This document shows positions 8,561 to 16,837 of a stretch of 49,344 nucleotides of DNA, piece by piece (positions within the stretch are counted from its first letter, which is position 1; each line of letters begins with the position of its first letter). Source of the stretch: Candidatus Omnitrophota bacterium (GTDB taxonomy: Bacteria; Omnitrophota; Gorgyraeia; Duberdicusellales; 4484-171); NCBI GenBank assembly GCA_023135905.1, contig JAGLSE010000003.1:1-49344 (forward strand), given 5' to 3'. The translations under genes were made by a program, and so were the position numbers. Under the pieces are notes generated by a model, which saw only the letters and a program-made list of their open reading frames with translations, did not search any database and was not told where the DNA came from.

Positions 8561-9559
8561 ATGAGAATAACCGTTAACAAATTTAATAGGAACAGAGATA
8601 ATACGTTGGAATTAAGAACTTTATTGTCTAAAGATTTATTTTATTTTTACCGGGATTATTCTCTGATTGATAGGAAAAAATATATAGATTATTTATTGCA
8701 GGATATTGAAAAAATAGAAAAAAATAATTTTTTAAATGTAATTTTTGTCGCACGAGATAAATATGAATTAGTTGGTGTAATTACCTTAGAGTTTAAGGAA
8801 TGGGATTCCTTATACTTTGATGTTTCAATGGCTAATATAGGGTGCTTTAAAGCAATAGGATCTGAATCAGATATGATTATTATAAAGAGGTCTCTTTTAA
8901 AATCACTCATAAAATATTGTTTAGGAAAAGAGCTTAAAAGATTAAGCCTAAGGATTGATTTAATGGATTTTACCAGTAAGTTTGTTTTAGAAGAATTAGG
9001 ATTTAATATTTTGACTGTTGAAGGAGTAAAAATTTTTGATAAAGTGGAAAAAATAGATAATAACGGGAACAACCTTAAACTGAAATTTCGGGATTTTAAA
9101 AAGGGAGATGCTATACAGTTAAAAAAAATAGCAAAAGATGTATCGGGTCTATTAAAAAGCCATTATTCTTTTGACAAATTGTTACAGATAAAAAAAACAA
9201 ACGATTATTATGTGGAGAATGTGATTAATTGCTGTAAAGGTAAAAATGCTAATAAAATAATTGTTGCTGAAGAAGGGGGTATTATGGCAGGGTTTTTAGC
9301 CTATAAAACATTACCTAATTTTGCAAAGGTAGTAGATATTTCTATGGCTCATGCAATACTTTTTGCTCTTTCTAAATCTTTTAGAGGTAAAGGTATATCT
9401 CATGAGTTTTTTTATGAAATAAATAGAAATGCCTTGAATAGTGTCAATTATCTTATTGGAAGGGTTTATTTGCATAATGCGGGAATGGTGAAATTACTTA
9501 GCAAGTTTAGCGGTAATCCTTTTTTTCGATATTTATACTTTTTTAATAAATGGTTATGA
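8561..9559 (+). CDS. GNAT-family N-acetyltransferase, WecD-like C-terminal half
   Basis: A 332-residue protein of two halves. The C-terminal half (about 175-332) carries GNAT signatures: IIVAEEGGIMAGFLAYK is the beta4 region, SFRGKGISHEFF the acetyl-CoA pyrophosphate loop (R/Q-x-x-G-x-G/A type), and VYLHNAGMVKLLSKF the late alpha/beta segment. This arrangement is like the dTDP-fucosamine acetyltransferase WecD. The N-terminal half also looks like a decayed GNAT domain (VARDKYELVGVITLEF and FVLEELGFNIL), so this may be a tandem GNAT protein. An amino-sugar acceptor is plausible given the sugar aminotransferase at 18190. Its stop overlaps the next ATG as ATGA. Confidence 0.72.
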   Translation: MRITVNKFNRNRDNTLELRTLLSKDLFYFYRDYSLIDRKKYIDYLLQDIEKIEKNNFLNVIFVARDKYELVGVITLEFKEWDSLYFDVSMANIGCFKAIGSESDMIIIKRSLLKSLIKYCLGKELKRLSLRIDLMDFTSKFVLEELGFNILTVEGVKIFDKVEKIDNNGNNLKLKFRDFKKGDAIQLKKIAKDVSGLLKSHYSFDKLLQIKKTNDYYVENVINCCKGKNANKIIVAEEGGIMAGFLAYKTLPNFAKVVDISMAHAILFALSKSFRGKGISHEFFYEINRNALNSVNYLIGRVYLHNAGMVKLLSKFSGNPFFRYLYFFNKWL

Positions 9560-10341
9560 AAATAATAGATGATGTTGATGAAATGAATGGAGAAGATTGG
9601 GATAAAGTAATTATGAAGGGAAAACATTATTTGAGGAATAATTTGTTTTGTAAAAAAAAAAATAAAGAGATAATTAGTCTTATTGATAAGTGGGATGAGC
9701 CAGGAAATAAAAAGGTTTTAGTTACGGATTTATTTGAAGATGCTTTGGTCCCCAAGGGCATTTTTGAATGGCTTCAAGGTAGATATCAAATGGTATTTGG
9801 AATTGATATTTCCAAAGAAACAATAAAAAGTTTTTATAGAGATAGAAATATAAATGCAAAAAGATGCTTAGTTTGCGATGTTCGTGAAATATCTTTTAAG
9901 AATAATTCTTTTGATTTAATAGTGTCTGATTCTACTTTAGATCATTTTAAAAATATAGAGTCAGCTTTAACGGAATTATATCGAGTATTAAGACCTGGAG
10001 GTAAATTAATATTAAATCTTAATAATAAGTTTCAATTTTTTTTTTCTTTGAAAATTTGGATAAAAAAAAGATTCAATATAAAAGATTATTCTTATGGATA
10101 TAGTTATTCTTTAAGTTATGCTTATGAATTATTAAAGAGGATAGGTTTTGATATTGATGAGTCTACTTATTTATATTTTTTCCCGCCTTTTTTGAAATTT
10201 TTTATACCTAAGAAGAATAATAAAATTTTGCAGTTTTATGAAAGATGGTTAGACAGATACAATTTATTTGTTAGTAAAAACAAATATCTTAATATATTTA
10301 CGGGTTCTAACTTTGCTATAAAAGCTTTTAAAAAAAAATGA
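9556..10341 (+). CDS. class I SAM-dependent methyltransferase
   Basis: The central region matches a class I (UbiE/Methyltransf_11) fold. GIDIS is the acidic strand-2 motif, CDVREISFKNNSFDLIVS covers motif II, and LYRVLRPGGKLILNLN is the post-II/III segment common to this family. Motif I is degenerate: LVTDLFEDALVP lacks the expected glycine-rich loop, so SAM binding may be altered. The frame is open from an ATG at 9550, but the ATG at 9556 forms an ATGA overlap with the previous stop and I prefer it. An O- or N-methylation of the cluster's product is the obvious guess. It ends in an ATGA overlap with the next radical SAM gene. Confidence 0.8.
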   Translation: MKIIDDVDEMNGEDWDKVIMKGKHYLRNNLFCKKKNKEIISLIDKWDEPGNKKVLVTDLFEDALVPKGIFEWLQGRYQMVFGIDISKETIKSFYRDRNINAKRCLVCDVREISFKNNSFDLIVSDSTLDHFKNIESALTELYRVLRPGGKLILNLNNKFQFFFSLKIWIKKRFNIKDYSYGYSYSLSYAYELLKRIGFDIDESTYLYFFPPFLKFFIPKKNNKILQFYERWLDRYNLFVSKNKYLNIFTGSNFAIKAFKKK

Positions 10342-11873
10342 AAATTTTATTAACAGAGCCAATTTCAAATTTTATTCCTGTTAGATTAGGGTTTTATTGT
10401 CCGCATAACGGTATTCTTTCAATTGCAAGTTTTCTTGAGAAATGGGGTTATGATGTGAAAGTCGTTGAACCTTGGATTTTTCGTTTTAATATGAATAAAC
10501 TAGTCAATTATATAAAATGTGAAAGTCCGGATGTAGTAGGTATAACAAGTACGACCTGTACTGCTTATCATGCCATGGTTTTAGCTAAGCTTGTAAAGGA
10601 GATTTCTCCAAAAACAATTGTTATAGTTGGGGGACATCATTTCTCGTTTGCATATTTGGAGAGTTTGGAAATATGTGAAGATATTGATTATATAATAATA
10701 GGAGAAGGCGAACATTCTTTTTTAGATTTAGTAAATTCTTTGAAAAGTGGGAAAAGAAAAATAGACATGAAAGACATACCGGGCTTAGCTTTTAAATTAG
10801 AAAAAAAAATTATTAAAACTCCTCCGCGTCTGTGTATTGAGGATTTAGATGAAATGCCTTTACCTGCTTACCATTTTTTGTTTTTTAAAGATAAAGTTAA
10901 AGCTCCCTTGGCTAGGGGGGGAACAATCGGTTGTGTGTTTTCAAGAGGATGTTCTAATAAATGTACATTTTGTTCAGAATCCTTATTGTGGCAATATAAA
11001 AACAGGTGCAGGGGAGCAGAAAATATTTTAGAAGAAATAAGGCTCTTGGTTGGAAGATATAAAATTTTTGAATTTACGTTTGAAGACGCGGATTTCTTAT
11101 GTAATAGAGAAAGAAATTTAAGATTTTTAGAACTATTAGGCAAGGAACATTTTCGAATTAAATTTAGATTTGCGACGAGAGTAGATATATTGATAGAAAA
11201 TCGAGATATTCTTTACGATTTTCGAAAATTAGGGCTAATCTCCGTGGTTGTAGGCATAGAGAGTTTTTCTCAAAAATGTTTAGATAAATGGGATAAAAAG
11301 ACTCAAGTAGAGCAAATATTTTTAGCTGCCAAATATATCAAAAAGGCTAAAATTCCTGTGTTTGAGGGGTTGACTATTATTGGTTCTTATAATGAGAGTA
11401 AAGAAAATATAAATAAGATATTGATGAAAGCTGAGAAGGTAAAAGTCAATACTCTTTGGTCAACAATATTGACGCCATTTCCTGGAACGCCTTTATATAA
11501 AACAGGAATAAAAGAGAAGACTATTAAAATTTATGATTATCGTAAATATAATATGTATAACGCGGTAATGGAACTTTATAAAATATCTTTAAATAAAATT
11601 GAGATTTACAATATATTAATACATATGAAATGGTTTTATAACCCTGTGAGATGGGCAAAAAGTTTATTTAATCCGCAATGGCGAAAGTTTCAATTTTTTC
11701 AGCTATTTTTCGATTTTAAAATTATTGTGCGAATTTTGTTCTTTGTAGGAGATAAGGCTAATAAAAGAAGTGGTAGATACCAGAGTTTAATAAGATATTT
11801 CCACTATAGACACCTTAACTTTTTAAATAAGAGTAATAAGTCTTTTCGAAGTATTAAAGTTTGGAGAGATTAA
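10338..11873 (+). CDS. B12-binding domain radical SAM protein
   Basis: A 511-residue enzyme with an N-terminal B12-type domain (GGHHFSF, IGEGEHSF) and the radical SAM cluster motif CSNKCTFC at residues 205-212. Opening residues NFIPVR, then H-N-G-(I/V)-L-S-(I/L)-A, recur in the next gene, and the two form a tandem pair. The C-terminal 100 residues are basic and aromatic and lack obvious auxiliary-cluster cysteines. The start codon sits in an ATGA overlap with the methyltransferase stop. A run of seven G lies at 10915-10921, within the codons leading to the cluster motif. Confidence 0.87.
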   Translation: MKILLTEPISNFIPVRLGFYCPHNGILSIASFLEKWGYDVKVVEPWIFRFNMNKLVNYIKCESPDVVGITSTTCTAYHAMVLAKLVKEISPKTIVIVGGHHFSFAYLESLEICEDIDYIIIGEGEHSFLDLVNSLKSGKRKIDMKDIPGLAFKLEKKIIKTPPRLCIEDLDEMPLPAYHFLFFKDKVKAPLARGGTIGCVFSRGCSNKCTFCSESLLWQYKNRCRGAENILEEIRLLVGRYKIFEFTFEDADFLCNRERNLRFLELLGKEHFRIKFRFATRVDILIENRDILYDFRKLGLISVVVGIESFSQKCLDKWDKKTQVEQIFLAAKYIKKAKIPVFEGLTIIGSYNESKENINKILMKAEKVKVNTLWSTILTPFPGTPLYKTGIKEKTIKIYDYRKYNMYNAVMELYKISLNKIEIYNILIHMKWFYNPVRWAKSLFNPQWRKFQFFQLFFDFKIIVRILFFVGDKANKRSGRYQSLIRYFHYRHLNFLNKSNKSFRSIKVWRD

Positions 11874-11879
11874 TTTATA

Positions 11880-13439
11880 ATGATGAAAGTTGTTTTTGTA
11901 GAACCTCCAGCCAATTTTATTCCTGTTCGTCATGGTGTTTATTTTCCGAATAATGGAGTATTATCTCTCGCAGCATATTTAGAGAGTTTTAGATTTGATG
12001 TGAGTATCATTGATTCTTATGTAAACAGGTTTAATTATAAAGATGTGCTTAAAGAAATATCCAAACTAAAACCCAATATAGTGGCTATTAGCAATTCTTT
12101 TACTTTTAAGACATATTATTGCATGGCTATGGCAAAATTGATAAAAGAATATTTCCCTGAGATTATAATTATTGCTGGAGGTATACATTTTTCAGCTGTA
12201 CCGGAAGAAAGTCTTAGGATATGTGATAGTATTGATTATATTATAATGGGAGAGGGAGAAAAGACTATTTTGGAGTTGGTGCAAAAGATATCGAATCGCG
12301 AAAATAAAAATGATTTTTCTGGAGTAAGGGGATTGGCATACATTCTTGATGGTAAATTTATTAAAACTATCCCTAGGCCATTAATTGAAGATATAGATTC
12401 TTTGCCAATTCCCGCATATCATCTTCTGCCTTTGAAGGCTAAAAGAATTCCTTTTTCTTGGCAAAATAGTATAGGGTGTACTTTTTCCCGAGGATGTTTT
12501 TATAAGTGTAAATTTTGTTCTTCAACAACACATTGGAGATATACTTTAAGACGGAGAGGACTTGATAAAATGTTTGAGGAGTTAGAGTTGTTGAATCAAT
12601 GTTACGGTAAAAATTCATTTGTTTTTGGAGATGATGATTTTTTGTACGATAAAGAAAGGAATTCGAATTTTTTAAATGAGATAGAAAAGAGAAAATTGAA
12701 AATAAAATATTCTGTGAGAACAAGAGTTGATGAAATAATAGAGAATAGACAGTTATTGAAAAAGTTTAGAGATACTGGGCTAATTTCGGTTTCTCTGGGG
12801 ATTGAGCGATTTTCAGATAACAATATGAAATTATTATCCAAAAGTTATGATCGTAATTGTGTAGGTGAAGCATTAGAAATGATTAAGCGCGTAAAAATAC
12901 CTATAACCGAGATTTATTTGATTTTTGGTCTACCGAATGATAATCGTTCTGTTTGGATGAATATGATAAGGGAAATAAATAATATGAAACAATTTGTATT
13001 TTTTGTTTCATATCTAACACCGTTACCAGGTACTGTTTTGTCTAAAGAGTTATTTTCTAAAATAAATGTTTGGGATTATAGAAAATATGATTTTATGCAT
13101 CCTATAATAGCAAACAATTACTCATCTTTGGATGAAATGAAAAAATACATTTGGAAGACATCATTCTTTTGGTGGTTTAATCCAAAGATCTTATTATGGA
13201 GTATACAGAACCTATATAATTTTAAATTCTACTTATTTAGACTACTAATGCATTTTAGAGCTGTGAACAATTTTTTTAAATTTTTAATTAAAAGTATTTT
13301 TTTTAAAAAAATAAATGCTTATAGCTCAAATATAGAATTGATTTATAAGAGGCATACGAAATATATTGGACAATCCCATCATATCCAGGTGAATAAGCGG
13401 GGCGGTTTATTGGGTACAAGTTGGGGTTTTATGAAATAA
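11880..13439 (+). CDS. B12-binding domain radical SAM protein, tandem paralogue
   Basis: Paralogue of the gene at 10338, six bases downstream of its stop. The B12-type domain shows GGIHFSAVPEES and MGEGEKT, and the cluster motif CFYKCKFC is at residues 206-213. The two proteins align through the shared (P)-x-NFIPVR lead, the ISVSLGIE-type strand and the LTPLPGT / LTPFPGT strand, so they probably act on related substrates or on successive positions of one. Codon and base composition match the neighbours, suggesting an old duplication rather than recent transfer. The frame is intact to its stop 14 bases before the membrane glycosyltransferase. Confidence 0.87.
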   Translation: MMKVVFVEPPANFIPVRHGVYFPNNGVLSLAAYLESFRFDVSIIDSYVNRFNYKDVLKEISKLKPNIVAISNSFTFKTYYCMAMAKLIKEYFPEIIIIAGGIHFSAVPEESLRICDSIDYIIMGEGEKTILELVQKISNRENKNDFSGVRGLAYILDGKFIKTIPRPLIEDIDSLPIPAYHLLPLKAKRIPFSWQNSIGCTFSRGCFYKCKFCSSTTHWRYTLRRRGLDKMFEELELLNQCYGKNSFVFGDDDFLYDKERNSNFLNEIEKRKLKIKYSVRTRVDEIIENRQLLKKFRDTGLISVSLGIERFSDNNMKLLSKSYDRNCVGEALEMIKRVKIPITEIYLIFGLPNDNRSVWMNMIREINNMKQFVFFVSYLTPLPGTVLSKELFSKINVWDYRKYDFMHPIIANNYSSLDEMKKYIWKTSFFWWFNPKILLWSIQNLYNFKFYLFRLLMHFRAVNNFFKFLIKSIFFKKINAYSSNIELIYKRHTKYIGQSHHIQVNKRGGLLGTSWGFMK

Positions 13440-13453
13440 TATTTTTATAAAAA

Positions 13454-15028
13454 ATGGAAGAAGATAAATCAAAAAAAAATTTAGTTCTTATTTTTTTTAT
13501 AGGCGTTATTTTAAGACTATATAAATTAGGCGAACATAACCTTTGGCATGATGAAGCGTTTATGGTCTTTTTATGCCAGTATCCGTTTAAAGTGGTATCT
13601 AATATAATCCTGCAAGGGCCGCTACATATGCTGATGGTAAAGTATTTTATTCATATGACTAATGCAAATGAGTTTTTTTTAAGGCTACCTGCTATGTTTT
13701 TTGGCTGTATCTCTATCCCTTTATTATATTTTTTTGTTAAATTATTGTTTAACAAAAAAATTGCTATTATAGCGTCGTTTCTTTTGGCTGTTTCTCCTTT
13801 TCATATTTGGTATTCTCAAGAATTAGCTCGATATTCTCAGGCTATGTTTTTTGGGCTTTGGGCGAATTATCTTTTTGTAAGATTTTTAAAAGATGATAAA
13901 CGATGGATATGGTTGTTACTAATTATTGTTCAAACTTTATCGTTTTATACGAGTTATATTTTATTTTTAGCTTTAGCACCCCAATTAATCATAGTATTGA
14001 TGCCAGCATATAGAAAAAAAATAAAAATTTGGATGTTATCTACAGTTATAGCTTTGTTTTTATTTTGCCCCCTTGCGAAAATTTTTTATACTCATTTTAA
14101 TAGCGTAAATGATAAGTTTTGGATACCTAATATCAGTTTTTTTGATATATATATATTATTCTGTAATTTTAATCTTGGTTATACAGTTAGTCCGAATGTT
14201 TTTTTAATATGTATAGTTTTATTATTAGGTCTTATAGTTTCGGGTTTGAAATCCAGCATTATTAATTATAAAAGAGCAATTCTTATTGTTGGTATTTTTT
14301 TTATCATACCTTTGGGCGCGCTTTTGATAATCTCATTATCTACTCCTATATTTATATCACGGATTGCTATACCTTTTTATCCTTATTATTTGGTTTTTTT
14401 AAGCTTAGGTATTGAAAGTTATAGGAGAATAAATTTACAAAAGGGCATTATTTTTTTTTTAATTTTACTTAATACCTTTTCCTTAGTAAATTATTTTAAT
14501 TATAAGATTCCGTCTGAAAAAGAATATCATATAGGTGTTTTTGAAAGAATACCTATTCAACCGGTTGTAGATTATTTGAAAAATAGGGTTCAAGATGACG
14601 ACATAATAGCTTTTTCTAATAGCTCTTATGATTTCCCCTTTTATTATTATTGGGGTGAAGGGTATAAAAGTTTTTATTTTATATTTCCTGAGGTTCAAGA
14701 TATTTATTATAGGGGAATATTCTATAAAAACAAAAAGGTTAGAAAATCTTATAGGACTGATTTGTTGAGTTTGAGTAATTATAAAAAAGACCCCGTATTT
14801 TATGATAATTATGGGTATAGAGGTTCTTATTATATTGATTTAACGGGGAAGAGATTTTTAAAATTTAATAGAATCTGGCTTGTTTCGGGTGGATGGGAAA
14901 AAAATTATAAATTGGATCATAATTCACAAGCCGTTATTGATTGGATGAGAGCTAATTATTTGCTTGTTTCTGAAAAGTGGATAAATGGGGTTTTAGTTGG
15001 CCATTATTCTAAGCCCGAGATAAAGTAA
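13454..15028 (+). CDS. GT-C membrane glycosyltransferase (PMT/ArnT-like)
   Basis: An integral membrane protein of 524 residues. The first helix (about 9-25) leads directly into NLWHDEA, and D33-E34 is the acidic pair expected in the first extracytoplasmic loop of GT-C enzymes that use polyprenyl-phosphate sugars (PMT_2/ArnT group). Eight or more further hydrophobic helices run to about residue 345, with SPFHIWYSQELARYSQ in the second loop, also typical of this group. The soluble C-terminal domain (about 350-524) is extracytoplasmic by topology. It would transfer a lipid-linked sugar, perhaps made by the GT2 enzymes at 7826 or 15676, onto the exported product. Confidence 0.82.
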   Translation: MEEDKSKKNLVLIFFIGVILRLYKLGEHNLWHDEAFMVFLCQYPFKVVSNIILQGPLHMLMVKYFIHMTNANEFFLRLPAMFFGCISIPLLYFFVKLLFNKKIAIIASFLLAVSPFHIWYSQELARYSQAMFFGLWANYLFVRFLKDDKRWIWLLLIIVQTLSFYTSYILFLALAPQLIIVLMPAYRKKIKIWMLSTVIALFLFCPLAKIFYTHFNSVNDKFWIPNISFFDIYILFCNFNLGYTVSPNVFLICIVLLLGLIVSGLKSSIINYKRAILIVGIFFIIPLGALLIISLSTPIFISRIAIPFYPYYLVFLSLGIESYRRINLQKGIIFFLILLNTFSLVNYFNYKIPSEKEYHIGVFERIPIQPVVDYLKNRVQDDDIIAFSNSSYDFPFYYYWGEGYKSFYFIFPEVQDIYYRGIFYKNKKVRKSYRTDLLSLSNYKKDPVFYDNYGYRGSYYIDLTGKRFLKFNRIWLVSGGWEKNYKLDHNSQAVIDWMRANYLLVSEKWINGVLVGHYSKPEIK

Positions 15029-15675
15029 CTGAATTAATAAACGCAGGGTTTTTCCCAACTTTGACACTTTATTGTGAAAATCTATTGAAAACAAAAGAAA
15101 TTTAAAATTTCCCAGGCACTACATTTTTTAAATAATATATGGAGTTAATCTTTGCTTAATATTCATTAATCTGTAAATCTTTTTTACTTTTATTGTTATT
15201 CGTGAAGGTGAATTGTAACGTATTTTACGTTTTTTATCAAAAGGCACTGTTGCTAAATTAATTAAAAAGTAAGTCAAGAAAAAATATTTGTTATTTGATT
15301 GCGTATCCCGGTAACTTTTACCAGTGATTCCGTAGCTTGCCACGGGGTAATTGATCTATCATTTATTTTGTTAATTGTAAAATTCATGTTCAATTTACAC
15401 GCTCACGCGCTTACAAAAAAATGATAATGCTCATGTTGAACAGAAAAACTGGACTACTGTTCTGTCTTGCTATACAATATCTACAGAATGAAGAATATCT
15501 TAATCGTAAAATTTATTTTTACTGATTTTTCCTTCAGTAATACTGTTTGTGATTTAATGAAACACCCTCTTGGTAAAATTTATTTATGATTCAATTGGAC
15601 AATAGGGGTAAATAGTAATTATATTTTACTAAAAATCAAAATTATATTAATCAGATTTTAATATTAGATTTACTT
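15029..15675 (+). other. 647-bp gene-free stretch holding transposon debris
   Basis: No intact gene is visible. The middle and right part read as a decayed integrase-type transposase (separate entry). A candidate promoter for the next gene (TTGGAC at 15595, TATATT at 15620, 19-base spacing) is weak. The left end contains TTTGACACTTTATTGTG near 15060, which may be an old element end. Confidence 0.5.
15346..15530 (+). pseudogene. rve-type integrase/transposase remnant
   Basis: The + strand from 15373 reads NCKIHVQFTRSRAYKK. After a one-base loss in the A-run at 15415-15421 it reads NDNAHVEQKNW to about 15452. FTRSR-Y-KKNDN-HVEQKNW is the well-known block around the catalytic Glu of rve-domain transposases, so the identification is firm despite the short length. 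Downstream, further frame shifts leave only traces of the usual C-terminal aromatic segment, and upstream the catalytic Asp positions are no longer readable. The gene is dead. It separates the GT-C gene from the next glycosyltransferase and suggests that blocks of the cluster were joined by mobile elements. Confidence 0.75.
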
Positions 15676-16410
15676 ATGGAATCGTCAAAAGAATATAAAT
15701 TATCAATAATTATTCCAGTATTTAATGAGGAAGAGTGTATAGACAGTCTTTTGGCAGAACTGAAAGTTATTTTAACCAAATATAAAATACTTTATGAGAT
15801 AGTTATTGTAAACGATGATTCTACCGATTCTACATTGCTGATAGTTAAAAAGCATGTTGATCAAGATAGTAAAATATTTCTGATTAATAATCCTGAGAGG
15901 CGTGGTTTGGGTCGATGTTTGAGATTTGGATTTGAGAATAGTATCGGTGATATCATTGTTGTTGTAATGGGTGATCATGCTGATAATATTAATGATATAC
16001 CAGCAATGCTTAATAAGATAATTCATGATGGTTTTGATTTTGTTTGTGCTTCTCGATATATGAAAGATGGAGAAGCACAACAGAATAATTTTTTAAAGGG
16101 TAGGATTTCTAAATTATTGGGTAGGATAACTAATTTTATATTGAAAGTACCTACTTTAGATTCAACGAATGCTTATAAAATGTTTCGACGCGAATTATTA
16201 AATAACATTGGACCTTTAAAATCTAAATATTATACCCTTGGATTCGAATTAGTAATTAAATCTTATTTAAAGGGTTTTAAAATAACAGAAATCGCTACTA
16301 TTTGGAAGGAAAGGACTTTAGGTAATTCTCATTTTAAATGTTTGAGAGAAGGAATGGAATATTTGCAGTGGTTTTTAATTCTCATGTCGAAGTATAAAAA
16401 TAAAAAATAG
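15676..16410 (+). CDS. GT2 polyprenyl-phosphate glycosyltransferase
   Basis: A 244-residue GT2 enzyme resembling DPM1-type dolichyl-phosphate mannose synthases. LSIIIPVFNEEECI is the first strand, NDDSTDST the nucleotide motif, RRGLGRCLRFG the acceptor-side loop, and VVVMGDHADN replaces the usual DxD region (MDxDxQ), with two Asp retained. DSTNAYKMFRREL and WKERTLGNSHF match the late catalytic segment. There is no transmembrane anchor, so like human DPM1 it would act at the membrane surface. Its likely product, a lipid-phosphate sugar, is what the GT-C enzymes here would need. It stands alone between two long non-coding stretches. Confidence 0.85.
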   Translation: MESSKEYKLSIIIPVFNEEECIDSLLAELKVILTKYKILYEIVIVNDDSTDSTLLIVKKHVDQDSKIFLINNPERRGLGRCLRFGFENSIGDIIVVVMGDHADNINDIPAMLNKIIHDGFDFVCASRYMKDGEAQQNNFLKGRISKLLGRITNFILKVPTLDSTNAYKMFRRELLNNIGPLKSKYYTLGFELVIKSYLKGFKITEIATIWKERTLGNSHFKCLREGMEYLQWFLILMSKYKNKK

Positions 16411-16515
16411 TTATAAGTATTTAAAAATAGTCTTTTTTGATTTATATTTAATTTAATGTTAAAGGGAAATAAAATTTATAATATTAATTGATTTTGGAGC
16501 AGGTATTTTTCCGAT

Positions 16516-16555
16516 AAAGGAGGGGGGTGAAATGAACATGATGGCTTTAACCTAA
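16516..16555 (+). other. consensus ribosome-binding site with 7-codon ORF
   Basis: AAAGGAGG (16516-16523) is followed after eight bases by ATG (16532) and a seven-codon frame encoding MNMMALT before TAA at 16553. The site is much stronger than those of most genes here. It may be a leader peptide or the surviving 5' end of a lost gene. No conserved gene continues in any frame. Confidence 0.35.
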
Positions 16556-16750
16556 GGGTTTAAAACTTTTTCATTTGAGAAAGTATTGATATGAAGTGAT
16601 GAAAAGATAAATTTTTTTTTAGATAAACTTTAAATTCCTTGTTAGTTAAGTTCCAAAAAGGGGTTTTTTATAAGAATTGGTCATTTAGGAATTCAAAAAA
16701 GTTTAATAAAATAAGGCTTTTTATAAGGGCGTCTTTGGCAATTTGATTTA

Positions 16751-16779
16751 TTGACACTAAACAATTTAAAGGATATATT
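16751..16779 (+). promoter_or_regulatory. sigma70-type promoter
   Basis: A perfect TTGACA (16751-16756), a 17-base spacer and TATATT (16774-16779). Transcription should start near 16786, giving a leader of about 50 bases before the ATG at 16838. It probably drives the run from the FAD oxidoreductase onward. Confidence 0.75.
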
Positions 16780-16837
16780 AATAATTTAAAATCAATATAT
16801 TGAAATAAATAATTTTTTTTAGTAAAAATTGGCTATT

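Larger units (their letters stand above)
16411..16828 (+). other. 418-bp intergenic region with promoter and mini-ORF
   Basis: AT-rich spacer. It holds a consensus Shine-Dalgarno with a seven-codon open frame (16516-16555) and a strong promoter (16751-16779), both listed separately. No hairpin terminator is evident after the GT2 gene. Confidence 0.5.

Noticed and set aside
8689-9072. Open frame of 127 codons on the minus strand
   Set aside because: It lies wholly inside the acetyltransferase gene, has no ribosome-binding site, and is a composition shadow. The same applies to the minus-strand frames at 12439, 12602, 15772, 17428, 32726, 35829, 40746, 44077 and 48638.
15128-15343. 71-codon minus-strand frame
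   Set aside because: No recognisable protein, no ribosome-binding site, and it overlaps transposon debris on the other strand.
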